A stretch of 19,270 nucleotides of DNA from Bacteroidales bacterium UBA5342 (GTDB lineage Bacteria > Bacteroidota > Bacteroidia > Bacteroidales > UBA5342): assembly GCA_002408065.1 (NCBI GenBank), contig DHQI01000007.1:1-19270 (forward strand). Direction: 5' to 3'. Position 1 is the stretch's first letter; every line of letters begins with the position of its first letter. Under the pieces are notes generated by a model. It was not told the origin of the DNA. It made no database searches and saw only the letters and a list, made by a program, of their open reading frames with translations. Positions 7,834 through 15,773 of the stretch are shown here, in pieces. The translations under genes were made by a program, and so were the position numbers.

Positions 7834-9666
7834 TCAATGCTTCATCAATTTCAACACCCAATCTTCATTATTAGGTTTGTCCAGCGTTAATTTCTGACCA
7901 GCAACAACTTTAACTTCCTCATCAATATATATTCCTTTTCGTGGATTATACCACTGCCCCTTAAAAGATCCTTCTTGCCCACTTAAATCAATATGACCTT
8001 GCTTTGTGCCATATTTAAAATAGACCACATAAAGGATACCTTCTTGACAAAAGCAATAGTCTCCTTCTGCCACCAACTCATCCTTCGAAAACATCTTATC
8101 TACGGGTAAAGATCTTAAAAATTCAGCGGCATAATAGCTTTGTTCCCACATTTCATCTCTGCTTCGCCAATCCTGACAAGTAAGGTCTGAATGCGGATGC
8201 TTATAACCAAAATACCATTCTACTCCGCAACCGCCGCCCATTAGAGTACCCCAAAGGGCATTCCCCCGGGCTTCTATTCTCAATTCATCTTCAGCATCAG
8301 GCATCAATGCGTGACCTGCATCGCCGGGTTCGTCCACAGCTACTACCCATTTTTTGCCTGCTTTAGCTGATGCCTTCACCCACCTGACTACTCTGGAGTG
8401 CACATCTCTGAATTTTGTATCTTTCAATTGGTTAGAAGTACCGGTCAGATTAGATTCAGGTCCTAAATGAGGTGTATATCTTTCTTCCTGTTCAGGAAAT
8501 GTATGCAACACAATCAAGTGATGATAAGGATCAATACTGTGCACATAATCAACAGCCTCTTTTACCTGTTGTGTTTTCTGAGTGTTCTCTTCGCCCATAT
8601 TCCAATTAAGTGCCGGATGGTGCGCAAAGCGGGCAATCAGCTCACGGTAATATACCTTACGTTCCACACCACAATCGCCACCGTCCATACGGTGATCATT
8701 TTCGGTCTCCTGTGTTTTAAAATGAAGGAACATCCCCTTTTGGGTACCGTATTCAAACACCTGCTCCCATTGTGCCATTTTAGACACATCGAAACGTGTA
8801 TGATGTACCAATTCTTTCCAAGCTCGTTTGTAAGTTTTCTTTTGGCTGGCAGAATCTTCATAGGTCTGCAAATCCACTTTCAACAGATGTGGAAATACAT
8901 TTCTGTCATCACCATCGACATTAAAAGTCAAAAAAGAAAAAGCATTCATCTTTTTACCGGACAAATAATTAATGGCGCCCAGTAGGTTTTTCCCTTTATC
9001 GGCATTCTCACCCCAAAGGCAGTGAAGAGCATCCCTACTAAAATCCTGCGCATGTGCCGACCAGTTTTTTCTTAGTCCTAAAGCATTAGGCGTATTGTCA
9101 AAATCGTCAAAAGCCAATAAGTTCTCTGGTGCATCGGCCCCCACTTTTATAAACCACTTTCCTGTTTCTGCCTCTTTCAGGTAATGTTCACCCACATATT
9201 GCAGACGACCTTTAGCCCTCATATCTGCACCATCCTTATCAGTCTCATCCACATAAAATACGCCTTCGGTTCCATCAAAATAGCCGGCGGATTCAAACCC
9301 GTGAGAATTATCGCTCACCGCAACATTTATACCTTTTTTAAAACTTACTTTATAAGACCACTCACCAACTTTATTGGGAGAAAAATGAACCCTCCAGATA
9401 TTACCTTCACTTGCTGAGGTAATGTGCGCTTCGCCATCGGCTGCAAAATACCCCGGCACCAAAAATGTTTCCTTCCCATTAGAAAACGCGACATCCATCC
9501 TGTAATTCAAAAACGGGTTGCTATCATCATTTTCAGACACCTTAGGGCCTTTAAAAGAAAGGGTTATCTTATGCCACTTTTTCAATTCACCATCCACTTG
9601 CACCTTTTCCTGACACGAAAATAACAGCAATGACAAAACGAATAATATTACATGATATTTTTTCAT
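7834..9666 (-). CDS. DUF5060 domain lipoprotein, putative TIM-barrel glycoside hydrolase
   Basis: A 610-residue predicted lipoprotein. The start at 9666 (ATG) gives a clean lipoprotein signal, MKKYHVILFVLSLLLFSCQ with Cys18 in the lipobox; a GTG at 9705 would add 13 residues and seems less likely. Residues about 25-115 match the Ig-like DUF5060 module (KITLSFKGP, then WRVHFSPNKVGEWSYKVSF). A glycosidase-type barrel follows, with candidate catalytic acids Glu359/Glu360 in WNMGEEN and Glu446 in VVAVDEPGDAGH, spaced as in retaining clan-A-like enzymes and DUF4038/GH140 relatives. The C-terminus (QWYNPRKGIY to DWVLKL) looks like the collagen-binding-2 beta module that often caps such barrels. It is probably displayed on the outer or inner face of the outer membrane. 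It sits 59 nt after the GH43-like gene and before the regulator, so it is one operon. Substrate is unknown; the catalytic roles are inference. Confidence 0.8.
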   Translation of the reverse strand: MKKYHVILFVLSLLLFSCQEKVQVDGELKKWHKITLSFKGPKVSENDDSNPFLNYRMDVAFSNGKETFLVPGYFAADGEAHITSASEGNIWRVHFSPNKVGEWSYKVSFKKGINVAVSDNSHGFESAGYFDGTEGVFYVDETDKDGADMRAKGRLQYVGEHYLKEAETGKWFIKVGADAPENLLAFDDFDNTPNALGLRKNWSAHAQDFSRDALHCLWGENADKGKNLLGAINYLSGKKMNAFSFLTFNVDGDDRNVFPHLLKVDLQTYEDSASQKKTYKRAWKELVHHTRFDVSKMAQWEQVFEYGTQKGMFLHFKTQETENDHRMDGGDCGVERKVYYRELIARFAHHPALNWNMGEENTQKTQQVKEAVDYVHSIDPYHHLIVLHTFPEQEERYTPHLGPESNLTGTSNQLKDTKFRDVHSRVVRWVKASAKAGKKWVVAVDEPGDAGHALMPDAEDELRIEARGNALWGTLMGGGCGVEWYFGYKHPHSDLTCQDWRSRDEMWEQSYYAAEFLRSLPVDKMFSKDELVAEGDYCFCQEGILYVVYFKYGTKQGHIDLSGQEGSFKGQWYNPRKGIYIDEEVKVVAGQKLTLDKPNNEDWVLKLMKH

Positions 9667-9725
9667 TTTCCGAAGATAAAACTTTTTATTAACAAATACA
9701 TTCACTAATTAAACCACACTCATAC

Positions 9726-10766
9726 TTATTTAACATTCATTTTCCCATTTATTTTTAGTCCACTGCCCGTGTCTTCTATCTCATAAAAAGTGGCTCGGGC
9801 CAATGGCGTGTTATTGGGTGAATGACATACTAAAATCAATTGTCCGTCGAAACGGTAAAACAGACAGCCGTGTCCGTGCCCTTCATCCAGCAAAGGCTTC
9901 TCCGGATGTATCCAAGCCCCATTTAAATCCCCACATTGCGAAACAGCGTACGACAAACAATAGCCCGTATCATCAAAACTGGACCACAGAGTAAGCATGG
10001 CCCCATTTTTTGTTTTGTAAAACCAAGGCCCGTCCGTTACCCTTCCCGAAAACAGAGTGCCTTTATAATTAATACCCGAACGTGTCCACATAGCATCACT
10101 GGCTCTGAACATAGTTTCAGGTTTTCCTATTGCCCGACTCAAATCATCAGCCAACAATACCCTTTCAAAAGTTCCATCTTCTACCTGAGTCCATTCATGA
10201 CAAAAAACCATATATGGCATCCCGTCTTCTACATACAAAGTGCCATCCAGCGCCATCCAATCCCCGGGGGTAGTGGGTCCTGAACGGGCTGTTGGCACAA
10301 AAGGACCAAGCAAACTCTCAGAAACAAAAATTTGAGTCCCCCTTAATGTGTTCTGAGGTCTGCCTGCGGGCGTATCCAATTTCTTTTTTGAGCTTAAAGT
10401 GCAAAACAAATAGTATTTTCCTTTATAGCAATGTACCTCTGGCGCCCAAATTCCATGTTGCGGATCGGCCCAGGTATTTTGCGGCACTACAAAAACAAGC
10501 TCCGGCTCTGTCCATAACGACAAATCGTTGCTTTTATAAACCATCACACCTGCACGCCCATCACTTATTCGGAAAGGTTTTTTAGTAGCCGCATACATAT
10601 AATAAAGACCGTCCTTTTCATTGGCATAAATAAAAGGATCACGTATCTGAATTTCTGAAGTTTTTAACAGGAACAATTCACCGCTTTGGGCAAAACCAGC
10701 CAAAGTAATTAATATCATCCAAGCTAAAAAAACTCCTCTTCCCATTTTTACAATATTAAAACGCAT
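9726..10766 (-). CDS. Glycoside hydrolase family 43-like protein, single five-bladed propeller
   Basis: A 346-residue secreted enzyme with a signal peptide ending near GFAQS. Family 43 propeller marks are IRDPFIY with Asp43 (general base), WAPEVH near 108, and ALDGTLY with Asp174 (pKa modulator). At the usual acid position (classically EGP) the sequence is VTDGPWF, so Asp245 stands where Glu is expected. I recall this DGP form in a subset of GH43 proteins, which would make it subgroup-specific rather than a damaged gene. The chosen start is ATG at 10766; an ATG at 10745 (MGRGVFLAW) also gives a full signal peptide and would leave room for a leader if CAAAAATA at 10767-10774 is the -7 element. 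No extra carbohydrate-binding module is present. It is the first gene of the minus-strand arm, divergent from the sulfatase. Activity on an arabinose/xylose or galactose-type linkage is possible but not determined. Confidence 0.82.
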   Translation of the reverse strand: MRFNIVKMGRGVFLAWMILITLAGFAQSGELFLLKTSEIQIRDPFIYANEKDGLYYMYAATKKPFRISDGRAGVMVYKSNDLSLWTEPELVFVVPQNTWADPQHGIWAPEVHCYKGKYYLFCTLSSKKKLDTPAGRPQNTLRGTQIFVSESLLGPFVPTARSGPTTPGDWMALDGTLYVEDGMPYMVFCHEWTQVEDGTFERVLLADDLSRAIGKPETMFRASDAMWTRSGINYKGTLFSGRVTDGPWFYKTKNGAMLTLWSSFDDTGYCLSYAVSQCGDLNGAWIHPEKPLLDEGHGHGCLFYRFDGQLILVCHSPNNTPLARATFYEIEDTGSGLKINGKMNVK

Positions 10767-10870
10767 CAAAAATACACGCTTGCCATATCACCTGTTACAC
10801 CTGCTGTTCATCCCTTTTATTCTATTGTACACACAACGCCTACAGTCTTATTTCATACCTGATTTAGGCT

Positions 10871-10882
10871 CTCTTGCAAGAG
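10871..10882. promoter_or_regulatory. 12-bp perfect palindrome, candidate operator
   Basis: CTCTTGCAAGAG is its own reverse complement and sits centrally in the divergent gap. It could be a binding site for a dimeric regulator such as the HTCS, whose AraC-type domain is encoded in the same locus. Assignment is by position and symmetry only. Confidence 0.4.
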
Positions 10883-10890
10883 TTGGTACA

Positions 10891-10908
10891 ACAATAAGGA
10901 CAATAAAG
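10891..10908. repeat. 9-bp tandem direct repeat upstream of the sulfatase
   Basis: ACAATAAGG (10891-10899) is followed directly by ACAATAAAG (10900-10908), eight of nine bases the same. AraC-type domains often bind direct repeats near the -35 region, and this pair ends 25 nt before the candidate -7 box at 10933, so it is well placed as an activator half-site pair. It could also be chance in AT-rich DNA. Confidence 0.35.
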
Positions 10909-10961
10909 CCAAAAGATAAAATTTATCAGTATTAATTTTGATTATGATAAAACAATACGCC

Positions 10962-12371
10962 ATGAAACAACTTTTATTGATAGCATATATCGCATTAACG
11001 ACCAGCCTATATTCACAGAAACAACCTAATGTCATTATCATTTTCACTGATGACCAAGGCTATCAGGATGTTGGCTGCTATGGTTCACCAAAAATCAAAA
11101 CCCCTAACATCGATCAACTGGCCAAAGAGGGCATACAGTTTACCGACTTTTATGTTAGTGCTTCGGTTTGCAGTCCTTCACGGGCATCGTTACTCACGGG
11201 GCGCTATGGATTCCGCAATGGTGTAGGTGGCGTATTTTTTCCTGATGCAAAAGGAATGAGCACCGATGAAATAACGATTGCCGAAGTGCTAAAAACAGTT
11301 GGATACAATACTGCTTGCTTTGGCAAATGGCACTTGGGCGACGGCAAGGCTAACCTACCCTTGGCACAAGGTTTCGACACCTATTATGGCATCCCGTACA
11401 GTAACGATATGTACATTGGCAGCCAGATGAGTTTTGCTAAAGACGTAAAATTCCGCGAAGGCTACAATCTGGCAAAAGCTAAATCTGATCAGGCATTTAT
11501 AGCGGAGCACAAAAACGATAGAAAGAAAATAAAAGAAAAAGGGATCAAAGAACTCTGTCCCCTTTTCGAGGGCAACGAGATCATAGAATACCCTTGCGAT
11601 CAGAGTGCTTTAACTCAACGCTATTTCGACAGAGCACTCCAATTTATAAATCAATCAGAAAACCAGCCTTTCTTTATATATCTGACACCAGCTATGCCGC
11701 ACGTTCCATTGTTTGCTTCTGAGCAATTTGCTGGGAAAAGTGAACGTGGTCTTTACGGCGATGTGATTGAAGAAATCGATTGGCACACCGGTCAACTGAG
11801 ACAACATCTAAAGAAAAAAGGTCTGGAAAAGAACACCATAATTATTTACACTTCGGACAATGGTCCTTGGTTAGGCTATAAAGACAAGGCGGGTTGTGCC
11901 CTGCCCTTGCGCGATGGTAAATTTTCCAACTACGAAGGCGGTGTACGTGTGCCATGCATTATGTCGTGGCCGGGAAAATGGGCATCAGGAAAAGTATCAC
12001 ACGATATAGCCTCTACACTTGATTTATTACCCACTATAGCGCATTATGCCAAAGCAGAACTTTCTGACAGACCCATTGATGGTAATAACATAGCCGCACA
12101 CCTAGAAAACACAAAATACCCGATAGCCAACGATGTCATATTATACACCAAAGGCAAATCGATTGCTGGTATCAGACAGGGTGATTGGAAATACCTACCG
12201 CACAGCGGTGCCCGACATGCAAATCAAGATAGTCCTGCTGAGCTTTTTAACCTAAAAGAAGACATCTCTGAAAGCACGAACCTGATAGAACGTTACCCTG
12301 AAAAAGCATTAGACCTAAAGAATAAACTAGCCGAGATTGAGAGGAAAATTAGAGTGGAAAAGCAACGTTAG
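10962..12371 (+). CDS. Secreted S1-family sulfatase (arylsulfatase A-like)
   Basis: The 469-residue enzyme hydrolyses sulfate esters. The formylglycine motif is CSPSR with Cys70, inside SVCSPSRASLLTGRYG. Metal ligands are Asp30/Asp31 (FTDDQGY) and Asp299/Asn300 (YTSDNGPW); GKWHLGD and the C-terminal GDWKYL segment are also typical. The start at 10962 gives a clean signal peptide (MKQLLLIAYIALTTSLYSQ); an ATG at 10944 and a TTG at 10938 are in frame, but 10944 lies next to the candidate -7 box TAATTTTG, so a transcript from it would favour 10962. Length matches single-domain S1 sulfatases. It heads the plus-strand arm opposite the minus-strand operon. Maturation by a formylglycine-generating enzyme or anSME encoded elsewhere is needed. 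The sugar and sulfate position are not deducible; subfamily unassigned. Confidence 0.93.
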   Translation: MKQLLLIAYIALTTSLYSQKQPNVIIIFTDDQGYQDVGCYGSPKIKTPNIDQLAKEGIQFTDFYVSASVCSPSRASLLTGRYGFRNGVGGVFFPDAKGMSTDEITIAEVLKTVGYNTACFGKWHLGDGKANLPLAQGFDTYYGIPYSNDMYIGSQMSFAKDVKFREGYNLAKAKSDQAFIAEHKNDRKKIKEKGIKELCPLFEGNEIIEYPCDQSALTQRYFDRALQFINQSENQPFFIYLTPAMPHVPLFASEQFAGKSERGLYGDVIEEIDWHTGQLRQHLKKKGLEKNTIIIYTSDNGPWLGYKDKAGCALPLRDGKFSNYEGGVRVPCIMSWPGKWASGKVSHDIASTLDLLPTIAHYAKAELSDRPIDGNNIAAHLENTKYPIANDVILYTKGKSIAGIRQGDWKYLPHSGARHANQDSPAELFNLKEDISESTNLIERYPEKALDLKNKLAEIERKIRVEKQR

Positions 12372-12470
12372 TGCTTTGTCATTGCTTTGAATATTAGTTC
12401 TCTTATTCTATAAGGATAAGAATCGAAACGTTTCTATCAAGCATAAATAATTAACCAAAAAAAGTTTCAC

Positions 12471-12515
12471 TGCTCTTTATACAAATCAATAAGAAAAGAG
12501 AACACTTAAAGAGCA
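12471..12515. repeat. 9-bp inverted repeat before the first plus-strand GH43 gene
   Basis: TGCTCTTTA (12471-12479) is the reverse complement of TAAAGAGCA (12507-12515), separated by 27 nt, inside the 176-bp gap between sulfatase and GH43. It could be an mRNA stem in a leader, an operator pair, or a weak processing site. No T-run follows. The gap is longer than others in this arm, so a second promoter here is possible. Confidence 0.4.
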
Positions 12516-12547
12516 AGTCTATCATTACATCATAACACTGGCTTATT

Positions 12548-14137
12548 ATGAAAACCAAGATCACTATATTCTTTATACTATTACCATTTTACGTTTTTTC
12601 TCAGGCACCATCCAATACATTTACCAATCCGATATTGCCAGGGAGTCATCCTGATCCCTCTATTTGCAGAGTTGACGACAACTATTACATCGTCAACAGT
12701 TCCTTTATATGGTATCCAGGTATTCCCATTCATAGAAGTAAAGATATGGTAAACTGGGAACTGGTAGGCTATGCTCTAAACAGCCCCAAGCACCTTGATG
12801 TGAATGATAAAACGGGTGCTCACGGCGGCGTATGGGCACCAACTCTCAGGTATAACGAAGGCTTGTTTTATCTCACTGTAACACAAAAGAACTGCGGAAA
12901 CTCAATAGTGACAACAGCTAAGAATATAGAAGGACCATGGAGCGAACCTATTACCTTACACAGCCAAAATGGGATTGATGGTTCATTGCTGTTTGACGAT
13001 GATAAAACGTGGTATTGCTGGTCCGAAGATCACTTGATTCTTTTGAGGGAGTTTGACAAGAAAAAATTAGAACTTAAAGGAGACACTGTACTCCTTCTTA
13101 ACGAACAAATGTTTGGAGATGCCTATTCACACATTGAAGGGCCTCATATTTACAAGCTAGATAATGGAGAATATATGCTACTAATAGCCAGTGGAGGCAC
13201 TGGTACCAACAATCATAATGTTTCGGTCTTTAAAAGTCAATCACCCAAAGACCCTTACAGCCCTTGTCCGCACAATCCAGTATTAACACACCGTGGTACT
13301 AATAGTCCTTTTAGCACAATAGGTCATGCTGACATTGTGCAAACACAAAATAACGAATGGTACGCCGTAATGCTAGGTGTACGCCCCATCGATGGTTTTA
13401 CGATTATGGATCGCGAAACCTTTATGGTCAAATTCAGATGGCAAGATGGCTGGCCTGTATTTGATCATATTGTATTAGAAGAAGATAAGCGCCCACAGCT
13501 GCCGTGGTCTCCTGTGAAAGAAGTGCCTTACAAAGATGAGTTCAACACCGAAGAACTTGGACTACAATACAACTTTTACCATACTCCACAAAAAGAATCG
13601 TGGAGCCTAAGTGAGCATCCCGGAAACTTAAGAATATATGCTCAAAAACCATCCACCACAGACCAAACCAATATTCCGATTATCGCGCGTAGAATAACAC
13701 AAGCTGCTTATGAGGCTACTACATCTATTGATTTCACCCCTCAAAATAAGGAAACAGCCGGCTTAATTGCCATAATGAATCAGCGCGGACAAATGCGTCT
13801 GGAGCTTTTTAATCATAAAGGTAAAACCTATGCCCGTGTAGTATCGCATATGAAACACCGCAAGACACCGCTTGTAAGAGTCGTTTCTGACAGCGTTTAT
13901 ATTAAAGACCCCAAAGTAATTCTTAAACTTGAAGCAAAGGGCCTTGATTATCAATTCTACATAGGCCCTAACGAAAAAGAACTAAAACCCATAGGAAAGA
14001 CCTTTAGTGGAGAAGCTATTAGTCGTCAAAGAATAGGAAGCTACAGCGGTGCATACATCGGTGTATTCTCCTCTTCTAACGGGGAACATAGCATCAATTA
14101 TGCAGATTTTGATTATTTCACCTATCAACCAAAATAA
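12548..14137 (+). CDS. Glycoside hydrolase family 43 (beta-xylosidase/alpha-arabinofuranosidase type) with beta-sandwich domain
   Basis: A 529-residue secreted enzyme (signal peptide MKTKITIFFILLPFYVFSQ). The N-terminal five-bladed propeller (about 25-320) carries Asp36 (SHPDPS, general base), Asp144 (GIDGSLLF, pKa modulator) and Glu197 (IEGPHIYK, general acid), plus WAPTLRY and IGHADIVQ. Residues about 335-529 form the concanavalin-like C-terminal domain usual in two-domain GH43 xylosidases and arabinofuranosidases. It resembles the next gene closely in layout, but where that protein reads SFEWFPG this one reads SFIWYPG, so an acidic residue close to the active-site pocket is replaced by Ile. 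That suggests a different -1 sugar or decoration. The gap to the next gene is 7 nt, so they are cotranscribed. Family assignment is firm; the released sugar (xylose or arabinose) is inferred. Confidence 0.92.
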   Translation: MKTKITIFFILLPFYVFSQAPSNTFTNPILPGSHPDPSICRVDDNYYIVNSSFIWYPGIPIHRSKDMVNWELVGYALNSPKHLDVNDKTGAHGGVWAPTLRYNEGLFYLTVTQKNCGNSIVTTAKNIEGPWSEPITLHSQNGIDGSLLFDDDKTWYCWSEDHLILLREFDKKKLELKGDTVLLLNEQMFGDAYSHIEGPHIYKLDNGEYMLLIASGGTGTNNHNVSVFKSQSPKDPYSPCPHNPVLTHRGTNSPFSTIGHADIVQTQNNEWYAVMLGVRPIDGFTIMDRETFMVKFRWQDGWPVFDHIVLEEDKRPQLPWSPVKEVPYKDEFNTEELGLQYNFYHTPQKESWSLSEHPGNLRIYAQKPSTTDQTNIPIIARRITQAAYEATTSIDFTPQNKETAGLIAIMNQRGQMRLELFNHKGKTYARVVSHMKHRKTPLVRVVSDSVYIKDPKVILKLEAKGLDYQFYIGPNEKELKPIGKTFSGEAISRQRIGSYSGAYIGVFSSSNGEHSINYADFDYFTYQPK

Positions 14138-14144
14138 TACAACT

Positions 14145-15773
14145 ATGAAAACGACTAAACTATTTATAATCCTGTCTTTTGTCGGACTTCAACTCCTAGC
14201 TAACCCTCCTAAGAATTTCTCAAACCCTATTATACCAGGCTTTCACCCCGATCCATCCATTTGTCGTGTAGGGGACGATTACTATCTGGTCACCTCTTCT
14301 TTCGAATGGTTTCCAGGAATTCCAATTTTTCACAGCAAAGACTTGGTCAATTGGGAACAAATAGGCCACGTGCTCAACCGCCCCTCGCAACTGAATATGG
14401 TCAACAATCGCTTCTCATCTGGTGTTTGGGCGCCAACGATCCGCTATCACGATGGAAAATTTCATGTGGTAGTTACCTGCAAACAGTGTGGTAACAACAT
14501 CTATGTAACAGCCGACAAACCAGAAGGCCCTTATTCTGACCCTATCTACCTCAACACGCCAAAAGGTATTGATCCCTCACTGTTTTGGGATGATGATGGA
14601 CGCTGCTGGTTCACTGCCAACCGTTTCCCTGAAAAACCAGAATGGGATGCGCAACACATCATTTACGTTCAGGAACTGGACACTGAAAAAGGAGAGTTGA
14701 TAGGTGAACCCATTGACTTGACTTATGGCATGCGAGAAGGTACCCGCGCCACTGAAGCACCACACATTTATAAAATTAACGGCACATACTATCTGATTAC
14801 AGCCGAAGATATGACCTGGGAAAAACATATGGTTTGTATGTATTATAGCGACAAAGTAACAGGCCCTTATAAACAAGTAGAAAACAATCCTGTTTTATCT
14901 CATCGGAACAAACCCGATAGTCCGATTCAACACACGGGACATGCAGACATTATTCAAACCCCAAACGGCGATTGGTGGGCTGTTATGTTAGGTGTTAGGA
15001 AAATGAACGGCAACTACTATCTCGGAAGAGAATCTTACCTCACGCCTCTTCATTTTGAGGGTATTCAACCGGTTTTTAACCACGGTAAGGGCGAAGTACT
15101 GATGGAAGACAAACGACCTGATTTGCCTTGGACACCAGTCGATGAAATTCCAGAAACAGACCATTTTGACAAGGAAAAACTTGGCTTGCAATGGGCCTTC
15201 CTACGCACACCACAAGAGCAGTGGTATAGTATAAACAAAGGCAGCTTAAATCTACAGCTTCGTCCTACAACAACCAAAGACGGAGGAAATCCATCGCTTA
15301 TAGCCCGTAGGTTTCAGCATCATCATTTTTCAGCAACAACTAAGATGAACTTTAAACCCTTATCAGATAATGAAGTAGCAGGTTTGATAGGTATTCAGAA
15401 TGAAAATTTTCATTACCGTTTAGAACTTGGGTTAAAAAACGATGCACAAGTTATTTCACTATATAAAGTATTTAGCAAAAAGCGAAAAGAACAAATTGAA
15501 ACCTTAATAGCTCAAGCCCCCTACTCAAAGCACAAAGTTGTACTTAGTATGAAAGTCAACAAGATGGACGTTGAATTCTTTTACGGGAAAGACGAAAATC
15601 ATCTGCAAAAATTAGGCGAAACACAAAGTTGCGATGCGTTTTGCTCAAATTATTCGGGAGGTTTTATTGGCGCCTTTGTTGGAATGTATGCCAGCAGCCA
15701 GGGACAAGAAAGCACCAACGAGGCCAAGTTCGATTGGTTTAAATATAAAACTATAAATATCAAACAACTATGA
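14145..15773 (+). CDS. Glycoside hydrolase family 43, second tandem copy
   Basis: The ATG at 14145 gives a signal peptide (MKTTKLFIILSFVGLQLLA) and starts 7 nt after the previous stop; the frame is open upstream into the previous gene, but that extension has no signal and overlaps. The 542-residue product has Asp36 (FHPDPS), Asp143 (GIDPSLFW) and Glu204 (TEAPHIYK) as the catalytic triad, WAPTIRY, and TGHADIIQ, followed by the C-terminal beta-sandwich (about 345-542, ending EAKFDWFKY). It keeps the TSSFEWFPGIPIFHSKDLVNW stretch typical of two-domain xylosidase/arabinofuranosidase members. Compared with the upstream copy it has an extra loop (NRFPEKPEWDAQ) near residues 153-165. It probably trims pentose side chains or xylo-oligosaccharides in the periplasm. 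Its stop overlaps the next start (ATGA). Confidence 0.92.
   Translation: MKTTKLFIILSFVGLQLLANPPKNFSNPIIPGFHPDPSICRVGDDYYLVTSSFEWFPGIPIFHSKDLVNWEQIGHVLNRPSQLNMVNNRFSSGVWAPTIRYHDGKFHVVVTCKQCGNNIYVTADKPEGPYSDPIYLNTPKGIDPSLFWDDDGRCWFTANRFPEKPEWDAQHIIYVQELDTEKGELIGEPIDLTYGMREGTRATEAPHIYKINGTYYLITAEDMTWEKHMVCMYYSDKVTGPYKQVENNPVLSHRNKPDSPIQHTGHADIIQTPNGDWWAVMLGVRKMNGNYYLGRESYLTPLHFEGIQPVFNHGKGEVLMEDKRPDLPWTPVDEIPETDHFDKEKLGLQWAFLRTPQEQWYSINKGSLNLQLRPTTTKDGGNPSLIARRFQHHHFSATTKMNFKPLSDNEVAGLIGIQNENFHYRLELGLKNDAQVISLYKVFSKKRKEQIETLIAQAPYSKHKVVLSMKVNKMDVEFFYGKDENHLQKLGETQSCDAFCSNYSGGFIGAFVGMYASSQGQESTNEAKFDWFKYKTINIKQL

Larger units (their letters stand above)
10767..10961. promoter_or_regulatory. Divergent promoter region between the two arms of the locus
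   Basis: This 195-bp gap separates the outward-facing GH43-like and sulfatase genes, so promoters for both arms and HTCS operators should be here. On the plus strand TAATTTTG (10933-10940) fits the Bacteroidota -7 consensus TAnnTTTG; on the minus strand CAAAAATA (10767-10774) is the same consensus reversed. Neither has an obvious -33 TTTG. A 12-bp palindrome and a 9-bp tandem repeat lie in the middle (listed separately). Confidence 0.6.

Noticed and set aside
8467..8985. 172-codon plus-strand open frame opposite the DUF5060 gene
   Set aside because: It is antisense to conserved barrel sequence including the WNMGEEN region, has no recognisable motif, and is best explained as a shadow frame.
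10853..11047. Small minus-strand frame across the divergent promoter region
   Set aside because: It overlaps the sulfatase start and the control region and has no similarity to known small proteins.
12372..12547. Gap between sulfatase and GH43 considered as a separate terminator and promoter
   Set aside because: The 9-bp inverted repeat lacks a T-run and no clear TAnnTTTG box was found, so only the repeat is listed.
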